NCBI GenBank assembly: GCA_019356535.1
Contig: CP037918.1
Location: 682,001-746,000 of the forward strand
Direction of reading: 5' to 3'
Source: Chromatiaceae bacterium
GTDB taxonomy: Bacteria; Pseudomonadota; Gammaproteobacteria; Chromatiales; Chromatiaceae
DNA length: 64,000 nt
The translations under genes were made by a program, and so were the position numbers. Shown in pieces: positions 51,102 to 59,060 of the stretch (its first letter is position 1; each line of letters starts with the position of its first letter). The notes beneath the pieces were generated by a model. That model did no database searches. It saw only the letters and a program-made list of their open reading frames with translations, and was not told the origin of the DNA.

Positions 51102-52658
51102 TCAGGCCAGCCGGTCGTCGGCCACGTAGTAGCGCGGGTCTTCCAGCAGGTTGACCTCCACCAGGTCGCCGGCCTTTTCCAGCAGGTCGCGGCACTCGGG
51201 GCTGAGGTGGCGCAGGTGCAGGGTCTTGCCGTGGCGCTGATAGCGCTCGGCCAGACTGTCGATGGCCTCGATGCCGGAGTGATCGGCCACCCGCGAGTCG
51301 TAGAAGTCGACGATCACCTCGGCCGGATCATTCTTCGGGTCGAACAGGTCGTGGAAGTTCTGCACCGAGCCGAAGAACAGCGGGCCGTGCAGTTCGTAGA
51401 TCTTGGCGCCATTCTCGTCGATGTGGGTCTCGGCGCGCATCTGCTTGGCGTGCTCCCAGGCGAACACCAGCGCCGAGACGATCACCCCCACGATTACCGC
51501 CACCGCCAGGTCGGAGAGCACCGTGATCACCGCCACCAGCACGGTGACGAAGATGTCAGCCTTCGGCACCCTGCCGACCATGCGGAAGGTGGCCCATTCG
51601 AAGGTACCCAGCACCACCACGAACATCACGCCGACCAGTGCGGCCACCGGGATCCGTTCGATCAGCCCCGAGGCGAACAGGATGAAGATCAGCAGGAACA
51701 GCGCCGCGCTGATGCCCGAGAGCCGGCCGCGTCCGCCCGAATTGATGTTGATCAGCGACTGGCCGATCATGGCGCAGCCGCCCATGCCGCCGAACAGGCC
51801 GTTGACCGTATTGGCCACGCCCTGGCCGATGCATTCCCGGTTGCCGCGACCACGGGTCTCGGTCAGCTCGTCGATCAGGGTGAGGGTGAGCAGCGACTCG
51901 ATCAGGCCCACGCCGGCGAGGATCAGGCTGTAGGGCAGGATGATCTCCAGCGTCTCCCAGGTGAGCGGAACGCTCGGAATGTGGAACTCGGGCAGGCCAC
52001 CGGCGATGCTGGCGTTCGGATCGCCGCTCATCTCGCGCAGCACATCCACCACCGAGCGGGTATCCAGGTCGAGTCCGATGACCAGCAGGGTGACGGTCAC
52101 GATGGCCGCCAGCGAGGCCGGCACTGCGGTGGTCAGGCGTGGCAGGAACTGGATGATCGCCATGGTCAGCGCCACCAGTCCCAGCATCAGCCACAGCGGC
52201 TCGCCCGACAGCCAGACCGTCTCGCCGTCGGGGCCGGTAGTCTGGAACTGCTGCAACTGGGCGAGGAAGATCACGATCGCCAGCCCGTTCACGAAGCCCA
52301 GCATCACCGGGTAGGGCACCAGGCGGATGAACTTGCCCAGCCGCAGCACGCCGGCCGCCACCTGCAGGGCACCGGTGAGCAGCAGCGCGGCGAACAGGTA
52401 TTCCACGCCGTGGCTGGACACCAGTGAGACCATCACCACCGCCATGGCCCCGGTAGCGCCCGAGATCATCCCCGGGCGGCCGCCGAGAATGGCGGTGATC
52501 AGTCCCATCATGAAGGCGCCGTACAGACCTACCAGCGGTTCGACGCCGGCGACGAAGGCGAAGGCCACGGCCTCGGGGACCAAGGCGAGGGCAACGGTGA
52601 GACCGGACAACACGTCGTTCTTGACGCACTGCCCGCCGGGACAGGTGAGTTGGAACAT
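51102..52658 (-). CDS. SulP-family anion transporter with STAS domain
   Basis: A 518-residue transporter of about 11-12 helices ([20 protein letters not shown] is near the start) and a cytoplasmic STAS domain at the end ([36 protein letters not shown]). SulP proteins move sulfate, bicarbonate, or other anions; the substrate cannot be fixed from sequence alone. The ATG at 52658 was chosen as the first Met near the conserved N-terminus. It lies alone on the minus strand, upstream of the REP cluster. Confidence 0.87.
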   Translation of the reverse strand: MFQLTCPGGQCVKNDVLSGLTVALALVPEAVAFAFVAGVEPLVGLYGAFMMGLITAILGGRPGMISGATGAMAVVMVSLVSSHGVEYLFAALLLTGALQVAAGVLRLGKFIRLVPYPVMLGFVNGLAIVIFLAQLQQFQTTGPDGETVWLSGEPLWLMLGLVALTMAIIQFLPRLTTAVPASLAAIVTVTLLVIGLDLDTRSVVDVLREMSGDPNASIAGGLPEFHIPSVPLTWETLEIILPYSLILAGVGLIESLLTLTLIDELTETRGRGNRECIGQGVANTVNGLFGGMGGCAMIGQSLININSGGRGRLSGISAALFLLIFILFASGLIERIPVAALVGVMFVVVLGTFEWATFRMVGRVPKADIFVTVLVAVITVLSDLAVAVIVGVIVSALVFAWEHAKQMRAETHIDENGAKIYELHGPLFFGSVQNFHDLFDPKNDPAEVIVDFYDSRVADHSGIEAIDSLAERYQRHGKTLHLRHLSPECRDLLEKAGDLVEVNLLEDPRYYVADDRLA

Positions 52659-52743
52659 GTGATGACTGCGGTCAGGAAACGAAGGGCGCGCAGTATACGG
52701 GAAAGGGATGCCCAATGCTGCGTCACCCCGGAAAACGCCGGGT

Positions 52744-53178
52744 CTATTCGACGGCCAGGATCTGCACCCGGAACACCACCTCGTGGCCAGCCAGGGGGTG
52801 ATTGAAGTCCACCACCACCTCGTCGCCGTCGATCTCGCGGATGATGCCCAGGGTCTCGCCCACCTCGCCCAGGGTGAAGCTCATGATCTGTCCGACCTCG
52901 GGCGCCAGTTCGCCGAAATCGGCCAGGGGCAGGCGTTGCACCAGCCCCGGTTCGGGGTCGCCATAGGCCTGTTCCGGGGTCAGGGTGAGGGTCTGTTCGT
53001 CCCCGGCTTTCAGGCCGTAGAGCGCCAGCTCCATGCCGGGCTGGAAGGTCTTGTCGCCCATCTGGAAGCGCAGCGGTTCCTCGCCGAAGGTGGAGATAGC
53101 TTCGGTACCGTCCGGCAGCGACAGCGAAAAGTGCAGGGTGACGGTGCTGCCGGGGAGGATCTCGCGCGAGCTGTTCAC
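52744..53178 (-). CDS. slpA: FKBP-type peptidyl-prolyl isomerase, SlpA/SlyD-like
   Basis: A 144-residue cytoplasmic PPIase. It shows [18 protein letters not shown] (strand 1 of the FKBP fold), [32 protein letters not shown] and the SlpA ending [20 protein letters not shown]. It has no His-rich tail, so SlpA rather than SlyD. The start is the GTG at 53178, which overlaps the stop of the upstream gene by 4 bases. Confidence 0.88.
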   Translation of the reverse strand: MNSSREILPGSTVTLHFSLSLPDGTEAISTFGEEPLRFQMGDKTFQPGMELALYGLKAGDEQTLTLTPEQAYGDPEPGLVQRLPLADFGELAPEVGQIMSFTLGEVGETLGIIREIDGDEVVVDFNHPLAGHEVVFRVQILAVE

Positions 53179-53945
53179 GATGGTGCCTGTTCGCGCGCGA
53201 TCTCGCGCAAGGTTGGCACGTCCAGGCCCAGGCGGTCGGCATGTGCCAGCGCGCGTTGCAGACGGGCTGGCGCCGAGCGGCCCATGCAACGGTGCGCGGG
53301 ATCACCGTTGAAGGCCTCGAGCATGCCGCTGATCAAGGCATCGCGGTCGTAGCTGCGGCCGGTCAGTCCCTCCTGGATGTCGATCACCTCGTTGGCCACG
53401 GCGCGTGCGAGTGGCTCGTGGTCGCGCCACAGCTCACCCACGGTGCCATCGACCCGCAGGCCGGCGATGTTGGTGGTCAGGATGTAGACGTTCTTGAGCA
53501 CCAGCTCGAAGGCCATGGCCTGATCGTCCGGTACCTCGCGTGCCGGGATGTCGAGCGTGGCCAGGGCATCGATCAGCAGCCGCGAGCGTGGTCCGAACAC
53601 CGGCGAGGGAATCAGCACCTTCACGTCCTGGCCTTTCTTCTTTTCGAACCACACCGAGATCACGGTGGGACCCGGCAGGTCGGCATAGTCGGCCGGCAGC
53701 AGTTCGTTCTGCAACAGCGCCAGGCGGTCGCGCCAGGCCTCGGGGATGGCTTCAAGCACCGGTTGCAGGGCCGTTTCGCCCACCGCCACCAGCACCATCT
53801 CCGGTGCCGGCAGTTCGTCCGCCAGCCGGGACATGTCGGTATCGCGGGTGACCGGGTACACCGGATGGCCCAGGCGCAACAGGCCGCGCGCAAACACGCT
53901 GCCCATCTCGCCGATACCGATCACCACTACCGGGGCTTTGCTCAT
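53175..53945 (-). CDS. NAD(P)-binding dehydrogenase-like protein (ketopantoate-reductase/6PGDH type)
   Basis: A 256-residue Rossmann-fold protein starting VVVIGIGEMGSVFARGLLRLG, a clear GxGxxG dinucleotide site. The C-terminal two-thirds is helical (KNVYILTTNIAGLRVDGTVG) as in the 6-phosphogluconate/ketopantoate-reductase superfamily. The canonical ketopantoate catalytic Lys is not clearly placed, so the activity is unknown. It lies between the cobalamin adenosyltransferase gene and slpA with 4-base overlaps on both sides, suggesting an operon. Confidence 0.7.
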   Translation of the reverse strand: MSKAPVVVIGIGEMGSVFARGLLRLGHPVYPVTRDTDMSRLADELPAPEMVLVAVGETALQPVLEAIPEAWRDRLALLQNELLPADYADLPGPTVISVWFEKKKGQDVKVLIPSPVFGPRSRLLIDALATLDIPAREVPDDQAMAFELVLKNVYILTTNIAGLRVDGTVGELWRDHEPLARAVANEVIDIQEGLTGRSYDRDALISGMLEAFNGDPAHRCMGRSAPARLQRALAHADRLGLDVPTLREIAREQAPS

Positions 53946-54493
53946 GGCTCGGATTCCTTTTGCCAGTACACCTCTTGCCCCCCGTCACGCCGCGCCAGCA
54001 TGCGCGCGATCACGAACAGCAGGTCGGAGAGGCGGTTGAGATATTTCAGGGACGCGGAGTTTACCGACTCTGCGCGCGAAAGTCGCAACAGGGCGCGTTC
54101 GGCGCGGCGGCAGACCGCGCGTGCCAGGTGACATTGCGCCGCGGGCAGATTGCCGCCGGGCAGGACGAATTCGCGCAGCGAAGGCAGTTCGCCATTGAGC
54201 TCGTCCAGCCAGTGCTCGAGCCGCTCCACCCACGACGCCTGCACCACCGTCTGCCCCGGCAGGGCCAGCTCGCCGCCCAGATCGAACAGCCGGTGCTGGA
54301 TCTGCGCCAGGCGGCTGTCCAGTGGGTCACCGGGGACCAGCAAGGCCCGCACCACACCCAGCTGGCTGTTGAGCTCGTCCAGCTCGCCGATGGCGTCGAT
54401 GCGCGCACTGTCCTTGTGCACGCGCTGCCCGTCGGCCAGGCCGGTCGTGCCGTCGTCGCCGGTGCGGGTGTAGATGCGGGTCAGGCGGGGCAT
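53942..54493 (-). CDS. Cob(I)alamin adenosyltransferase, PduO type
   Basis: A 183-residue enzyme that makes adenosylcobalamin. Its N-terminus IYTRTGDDGTTGLADGQRV is the ATP-binding signature, and the helical core includes FVLPGGNLPAAQCHLARAVCRRAER and LNRLSDLLFVIARM. It follows btuB by 1 base on the same strand, so uptake and adenosylation of B12 are likely co-expressed under the riboswitch. Length matches PduO-type ATRs without the extra C-terminal domain. Confidence 0.92.
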   Translation of the reverse strand: MPRLTRIYTRTGDDGTTGLADGQRVHKDSARIDAIGELDELNSQLGVVRALLVPGDPLDSRLAQIQHRLFDLGGELALPGQTVVQASWVERLEHWLDELNGELPSLREFVLPGGNLPAAQCHLARAVCRRAERALLRLSRAESVNSASLKYLNRLSDLLFVIARMLARRDGGQEVYWQKESEP

Positions 54494-54494
54494 G

Positions 54495-56315
54495 TCACTT
54501 CGGCGAATAGCGCAGGCCGAGCAGCACCAGCCGTCCCTGTGCCGGGTAGCCGCCTGCCAGTTCGTACTGTTCGTCGAACAGATTGGTCACGTTCAGTTCC
54601 GCCTGCCAGTCGCGGTCGAGTCGGTAGCCGGCCGAGAGGTCGAGGGTGGTGTAGGCAGCCAGGATCCGGCCGTTGAAGCGCGAGTCGCGGCGGTCGGTCT
54701 CGGCGGTCAGGTCTGCCCGGGTCCACCAGTTGCCGCTGTCGTAGCCGAGGCTGGCGTTCAGCTTGTTCTCGGCGCGACGTGCCAGGCTGCTCTTCTGGTC
54801 CAGGTTCTCGGCATCCTGCCAAGTGTAGTCCAGGGACAGGCTCAGCGGTCCACTGGTCAGCCGGTAGCCGAGTTCGACGCCGCGGATACGCGCACGCTCC
54901 ACCTGTTGAATGACGTAGGTCGTCGGATCGGACTCGATGAGGTCACGGATACGGGTATGGAACAGGTTGAGTTCCACGCGCTGCCCCTCGCCCAGGCCCT
55001 GGCGCAGGCCGATCTCGAAGGAACGCGACTTTTCCGGCTTGAAGTTGGGGTTGCCGCCAAGGCCCGGGGCCAGGTCGTTTGCACTGGGCGAACGGAAAGC
55101 GGTGCCGGCATTGGCATGCACGTGGGTCTGCGGGCCGAGCTGGTAGCCGGCGCCGAGGTTCCAGGTGAACTGCCGGCCATAGACACTGTGGTGGAGGCCA
55201 CGTACGCCGGCCTGCAGGTCCAGGTCGCCGGCTTGGAAATCGTCCTGCAGGTAGACGGCCTTTTCCCGGCTGGTGCGGTCATAGGCCGTGCCGTAGGACA
55301 GCAGGCGTGCCTGTTCGCGGCTGAGCGTCACGCCCCCGACCAGGGTGTGTGCCTCGCTCGCCAGCCAGGTGTGTTGCCAGTCCAGGCCGAGCCGCTCGGT
55401 GTGTGCAAAGTCATACTGACCGGGATAGGAGAGGTTGGTAAAGAAGTTGATCTGGTTCTCGTCCGAGTTGTCCACCGCGCGGCTGAGCAGCAGACGGCTG
55501 GACCAGTCGTCTCCGTGCACGGCATCGACCGTGAACCGGGTGATGCTGTTGCGCACGTCCTGATCCAGCGGTGCATTGGTAAATTGATTTAGGTATTCCA
55601 CATTGCCCTGGCTCTGCCAGTGGCTGAACTCCAGCGCGAGATCCGGGCTGAGGGCGTAGCCCAGGCGCGCATTGAAGGTGTCGTGGCGATAACCGCGCGC
55701 CAGCCGGGACGAGGACAGGGGCGGGTAGCCGTTGCTCTGCTGGTGACTGATCGTCAGGCCGGCACTGAACGGGCCCTTGCCGCCCGAGACGCCGGTGCTG
55801 GCGTTGAAGGTGCCCTGGTTGCCGGCCTGCAAGGCGCCGTGCAGGCGTGGGGCCTGGCTGGCGGCCTTGCGCGTGAAGATCTGGATTACCCCACCGATGG
55901 CGCTGCTGCCATAGAGCGTGGAGGCCGGGCCACGTACCAGCTCGATGCGCTCGATGGTCTCGGGATCGATATGCTGGAAGGCGGTCGCCCCGGTGGTGGC
56001 CGACTGGGCGGGCACGCCGTCGATCAGCACCAGTACGTGGTCACTGGCGGTGCCGCGCAGGAACAGCGAGGTCGACTGGCCGAGGCCGCCGTTGCGCCCG
56101 ATCTGCACGCCGGGCAAACGGCGCAGCAGCTCGGCGACATCGCGTGCACCGGAGCGTTCGATCTGCTCGCGGGTGATCACCGACACGGCGCGTACGCTGG
56201 TATCGGCGGGCTCCTCGAGGCGGCTGGCGGTGACGACGGTGGTATCCAGCAGGGTCTGCGCTGTAACGCTGGTGGTCAGGCTGGCGAGTGCCAGCGCGAT
56301 CAGGGTCTTCTTCAT
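54495..56315 (-). CDS. btuB: TonB-dependent vitamin B12 receptor
   Basis: A 606-residue outer-membrane receptor. After a signal peptide (TLIALALASLTTSVTA) it has the plug domain with LDTTVVTASRLEEP (TonB box region) and LVLIDGVPAQSA, then a 22-strand beta-barrel ending ...LLGLRYSPK. Assignment to cobalamin uptake rests on the cobalamin riboswitch upstream and the adenosyltransferase downstream. The ATG at 56315 was chosen because the signal peptide starts there; the longer frame runs into the riboswitch. Confidence 0.92.
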   Translation of the reverse strand: MKKTLIALALASLTTSVTAQTLLDTTVVTASRLEEPADTSVRAVSVITREQIERSGARDVAELLRRLPGVQIGRNGGLGQSTSLFLRGTASDHVLVLIDGVPAQSATTGATAFQHIDPETIERIELVRGPASTLYGSSAIGGVIQIFTRKAASQAPRLHGALQAGNQGTFNASTGVSGGKGPFSAGLTISHQQSNGYPPLSSSRLARGYRHDTFNARLGYALSPDLALEFSHWQSQGNVEYLNQFTNAPLDQDVRNSITRFTVDAVHGDDWSSRLLLSRAVDNSDENQINFFTNLSYPGQYDFAHTERLGLDWQHTWLASEAHTLVGGVTLSREQARLLSYGTAYDRTSREKAVYLQDDFQAGDLDLQAGVRGLHHSVYGRQFTWNLGAGYQLGPQTHVHANAGTAFRSPSANDLAPGLGGNPNFKPEKSRSFEIGLRQGLGEGQRVELNLFHTRIRDLIESDPTTYVIQQVERARIRGVELGYRLTSGPLSLSLDYTWQDAENLDQKSSLARRAENKLNASLGYDSGNWWTRADLTAETDRRDSRFNGRILAAYTTLDLSAGYRLDRDWQAELNVTNLFDEQYELAGGYPAQGRLVLLGLRYSPK

Positions 56316-56319
56316 CTCG

Positions 56320-56363
56320 GCTCTCCCGAATGCGCACCCGCATTCGTCTGGGGCCGGGAGAGC
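56320..56363 (-). promoter_or_regulatory. Stem that can mask the btuB ribosome-binding site
   Basis: GCTCTCCC (56320-56327) pairs with GGGAGAGC (56356-56363), and inside it GAATGCG (56328-56334) pairs with CGCATTC (56339-56345). On the minus strand the arm next to the start contains GGGAGAG, the btuB ribosome-binding site. The stem would block translation, fitting a translational expression platform for the riboswitch. Confidence 0.7.
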
Positions 56364-56445
56364 GGACAGGCAGGGACGACCAGGCGGCCAGGCCGCCGGC
56401 GACAATGCCCGTCGGCCGCCCTCCGCGACCGGGTTATGGGGACGA

Positions 56446-56630
56446 TCTCGTGGCCGGTATCCGGACTGACACGTTGCCGGCATGAAGCCGGTCGATGCCG
56501 ACGCCTTCCCGGGCCGAGGCCCAGTGGCTGTCAGTCGGCATCATGACGTGATCACCGTTGCGGGGGCAGTGCCGGAATGGTCGTGGGGACGCACCGGCTT
56601 CCCGTTTAACCCGTCAGGGACGGGCACCAC
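56446..56630 (-). ncRNA. Cobalamin riboswitch controlling btuB
   Basis: Reading the minus strand, the conserved blocks appear in order: GGGTTAAACGGGAAGCCGG near 56600, CTGCCCCCGCAACGG (56555-56569), GCCACTG (56522-56528), GGGAAGGC (56503-56510) and the B12 box AGTCCGGATACCGGC (56453-56467). This is the classic class of btuB/cobalamin element. It probably represses btuB and the downstream adenosyltransferase when adenosylcobalamin is present. Confidence 0.93.
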
Positions 56631-56817
56631 GAAGGGCGGGCAGATTAGGAGGAGTGACGGATGGCGTCAAGGCTATCGATGGGCACGTCCCTTCGGGTCT
56701 CTGCCCATCCTAATGATGTTGGGTGTGTTGAACGATGGGCAGAATGGGCAAAGGCGTATAGCGCCGTACCCATCAATGGCCTGTTGCAGGAGCGGCGTCC
56801 CCGCCGCGAAGAGAAGT

Positions 56818-56958
56818 TCAGCGCAACAGTTCCTGGGTGACGAAGAGATAACCCAGCACGCCGGAGAGGGTGGTGACGAGGATGATCTGCAACACGATGC
56901 AGGCGCCGGGGATGTCGTTGCAGATACGTCCGAAAGCATTACCGATCAGGGCTTTCAT
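56818..56958 (-). CDS. Small single-helix membrane protein (46 residues)
   Basis: A 46-residue frame on the minus strand, MKALIGNAFGRICNDI..., too short for usual ORF cut-offs. A single hydrophobic helix (CIVLQIILVTTLSGVLGYLF) spans about residues 20-39, with short polar ends. A GGGAG word lies about 14 bases before the ATG, somewhat far. Codon choice looks natural. It has no homologue that can be named. Between it and the riboswitch (56640-56817) nothing else is evident. Confidence 0.45.
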   Translation of the reverse strand: MKALIGNAFGRICNDIPGACIVLQIILVTTLSGVLGYLFVTQELLR

Positions 56959-57229
56959 AATTTGGTTATGTCTCCCGATGTGCTGGCTCCGTGCCGGGGC
57001 TGGTATCTATCTGCCTGTGCGGGGCCGAACCCGAGGTGCCGTGAGAACCCCGGCTCCGTTCAGGGGATTCCAAGGGATAACCCCAAGTGCTCCCGAGTCT
57101 GTCACGGGGAAAATCCCCTGACAAGCCACCCTTTTTTATGGGGTAAAGAATGATCTTATGGGGAGTTATCGGATCGACGGTTCTGTTGGCGGCCTGGGCG
57201 GCAATGACTCAGGAAGGCTAAGCACAAAC

Positions 57230-57438
57230 TCCTCCCCAGCGCGAAAGCCCCTCGGAACAAGTCTCTTCCCCGTTTGCAAAGATCCCCCGAACAAGTCTTT
57301 CCGCCGCCTGCAAAGGCCTCCTCGAACAAGTCCCACCCCGCTTGCAAAGGCCCCCCTCGAACAAGTTCCTCCCCCGCTTGCAAAGGCCCCCCTCGAACAA
57401 GTTCCTCCCCCGCTTGCGGGGGAGGTTAGGAGGGGGCA
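57230..57438. repeat. Tandem array of 34-36 base REP-derived units next to rfaH
   Basis: Five successive units of the type gaacaagttcctcccccgct plus tgcaaagg, each 34-36 bases, become more alike toward the right. The last carries a full palindrome (cctcccccgcttgcgggggagg) and tail. The array is a minisatellite built from half of the REP-like element. It ends exactly at the stop of the minus-strand rfaH gene. Bases 56959-57229 before it hold no recognisable gene. Confidence 0.85.
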
Positions 57439-57945
57439 TCACCCCGCCGGCGCCACCTGACCGCGCGACACCTCCACCGGCTTCAAACCGCCCAACACGT
57501 GCAACAGAATCATTACCCGTTCGCTGCCCCGTGGCTCGAGAAACACCGCCTCCAGGTCACGGAAAGGCCCGTCCAGCACCCTGACCTTGTCGCCCCGCTG
57601 CAAATCGCTGCCCAGCTCATGAACCCCTTCGGGACCTTCGTGGGCGCGCAATCCCTGGACACAGGCATCGGGCACCTGTGCCGGCACCGATCCGAAACGC
57701 ACCAGGCGGCTCACCCCCGGTGTAGAGCGAATCGGTGCCCAGTTGTCGTGGGTCGTATCCAACCGAATGAACAGATAACCCGGAAACAGCGGCTCGGTCA
57801 CCTCGACACAACGGGTGCGTCGTACGCGGTGCTGGCGACAAAGCGGCAGATAGGTTTCGAAATGCTGCTGGCGCAAGTGCTGCTGCGCCTTGTGTTCCTG
57901 ACGTGGCTTGGTGAGAACCAGATACCAATTCCTTTGGGAGTCCAT
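57439..57945 (-). CDS. rfaH: Transcription antiterminator RfaH
   Basis: A 168-residue NusG paralogue. The NGN domain begins WYLVLTKPRQEHKAQQHLRQ and includes CVEVTEPLFPGYLFIRLD; the C-terminal KOW is GDKVRVLDGPFRDLEAVFLE. Length and spacing are those of RfaH rather than NusG. RfaH is recruited at ops sites to suppress polarity in long surface-polysaccharide operons, and an exact ops core lies 440 bases away at 58385. The ATG at 57945 was chosen because WYLV follows at the correct distance. Confidence 0.9.
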   Translation of the reverse strand: MDSQRNWYLVLTKPRQEHKAQQHLRQQHFETYLPLCRQHRVRRTRCVEVTEPLFPGYLFIRLDTTHDNWAPIRSTPGVSRLVRFGSVPAQVPDACVQGLRAHEGPEGVHELGSDLQRGDKVRVLDGPFRDLEAVFLEPRGSERVMILLHVLGGLKPVEVSRGQVAPAG

Positions 57946-58024
57946 GATATGCACCCTGCAATTCCCTGATGTCCCTTGGGCGCCTTTCATCCATCCCTTT
58001 CCTGCTTGTAAGGGATGTTTTGAA

Positions 58025-58141
58025 ACAAGCTCCTCCCCGTTTGTGGGGGAACCTCTGAAACCCAGGTTCCTTCACCGCTTGCGAGGAATCTCTGAAACCC
58101 AAGTCCCTCCCCCGCTTGCGGGGGAAGTCAGGAGGGGGCCC
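58025..58141. repeat. Three REP-like units upstream of the EPS operon
   Basis: Degenerate copies of the dispersed palindrome family (ctccccgtttgtgggggaac, ttcaccgcttgcgaggaatc, cctcccccgcttgcgggggaag) joined by the repeated link ctctgaaaccca. Spacing is about 36 bases. Confidence 0.75.
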
Positions 58142-58307
58142 TTATTCAAGACAACACCTCGCTCACCGAGCCATTCTCGCAGAACATCACAACAAACGCA
58201 CGCAGGGAAAACGGCGTCCTACATCCAATGTGAAACGCCCAGCCTTCAGGGCATTTGTCACATCTGCGCTTGAAAGCCGGGCGAAAAGTGTGATCCAATT
58301 TCACGGT

Positions 58308-58322
58308 GTTCAATGATTGAAC
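58308..58322. promoter_or_regulatory. Palindrome in the EPS operon leader
   Basis: GTTCAAT-G-ATTGAAC is a perfect 7-base inverted repeat around one central base. It lies 63 bases before the ops element and may be an operator, possibly for the EPS regulator encoded at 58425. No consensus is known to match it. Confidence 0.4.
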
Positions 58323-58384
58323 GCATCCCTCCGCCCATGCGGAACACAACAAGGAAGAAGCGGTTCCCATGCTGGTCCAGGCAG

Positions 58385-58396
58385 GGCGGTAGCGTG
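58385..58396 (+). promoter_or_regulatory. ops element (JUMPstart-like)
   Basis: GGCGGTAGCGTG is an exact copy of the E. coli ops core that pauses RNA polymerase and recruits RfaH. The context CCAGGCAGGGCGGTAGCGTG also resembles the wider JUMPstart sequence. It sits 29 bases upstream of the first gene of the EPS operon. RfaH is encoded divergently next door. Confidence 0.92.
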
Positions 58397-58424
58397 CCCG
58401 AACCCCGGCACCCCCTGCAATCGA

Positions 58425-58742
58425 ATGAACGACGAGATCACCTACCGGCTTATCAAGACGCTGGAAGCCAACCCCAAGCTGTCACAGCGCGAACTGGCCC
58501 GTGAGATGGGCATCAGCCTGGGCAAGGTCAACTACTGCCTGAAGGGACTCATCGAAAAGGGCCTGCTCAAGGCCCGCAACTTTCGCAACAGCGACAACAA
58601 ACGGCAATACGCCTACGTGCTCACCCCCAAGGGCCTGCGCGAGAAGGTCCGCATCACCCAGTGCTACTTGGCACGACGCGTGGCCGAGTACGAGGCCTTA
58701 AAGGAAGAGATCGATCGGTTGCGGGCTGAGGTCGAAGAGTAA
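58425..58742 (+). CDS. EPS-associated MarR-type transcriptional regulator
   Basis: A 105-residue winged-helix protein starting MNDEITYRLIKTLEANPKLS. The HTH spans LSQRELAREMGISLGKVNYC, then a wing and a C-terminal coiled coil (RRVAEYEALKEEIDRLRAEV). It matches the small MarR-type family found at the start of exopolysaccharide clusters. It follows the ops element directly. Target sites are not known; the palindrome at 58308 is a candidate. The ATG at 58425 was chosen as the conserved start. Confidence 0.83.
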   Translation: MNDEITYRLIKTLEANPKLSQRELAREMGISLGKVNYCLKGLIEKGLLKARNFRNSDNKRQYAYVLTPKGLREKVRITQCYLARRVAEYEALKEEIDRLRAEVEE

Positions 58743-58756
58743 CTACCCAATAAAGA

Positions 58757-58805
58757 GACCTCCGAACACGTTCCTCCCTTGTTTGCGGGGGAGGTTAGGA
58801 GGGGG
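58757..58805. repeat. REP-like palindrome after the EPS regulator gene
   Basis: A copy of the dispersed family (cctccgaacacgttcctccc, loop ttgtttgc, gggggaggttaggaggggg). It lies just after the stop codon. Confidence 0.8.
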
Positions 58806-58859
58806 CCAAAAGCAAACACTTCCCGTCCACCGGTTACGGGAGAACAACACACCTCGATT

Positions 58860-59015
58860 CAATCTTCGTAAGCGAATCACGGAAACAGTGGAAGTGGTTG
58901 GCCTGGGCTACGTAGGTCTCCCCGTTGGTGGTGGCCTTGGAAAACATCGGCTTCCGCCTGGACGAGCACACCACCGTTTAGGTGAGTTATTTAGCAGGCG
59001 CGCTGTGGACATCTT
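58860..59015 (+). pseudogene. Remnant of a nucleotide-sugar dehydrogenase N-terminus
   Basis: Bases 58880-58935 encode TVEVVGLGYVGLPVGG, which matches the NAD-binding start of UDP-N-acetylhexosamine dehydrogenases (VVGLGYVGLPLA in TviB/WbpA). The match is lost after about 12 residues, and an alternative frame then reads VALENIGFRLDEHTTV to a stop, so a frameshift or junction is implied. The intact UDP-glucose dehydrogenase gene follows. It is probably a decayed or truncated relative of it, left by rearrangement. Confidence 0.5.
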
Positions 59016-59060
59016 ATCCAACGCGTCTAGTCACCAACGTGACCAAGGAAATATAAGACA

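Noticed and set aside
56482..57153. Plus-strand frame across the riboswitch and following gap
   Set aside because: It crosses the cobalamin riboswitch on the other strand and shows no plausible protein features.
57230..57438. Possible CRISPR array or repeat-protein coding region
   Set aside because: The units abut without spacers and the open frames are repetitive artefacts of the minisatellite.
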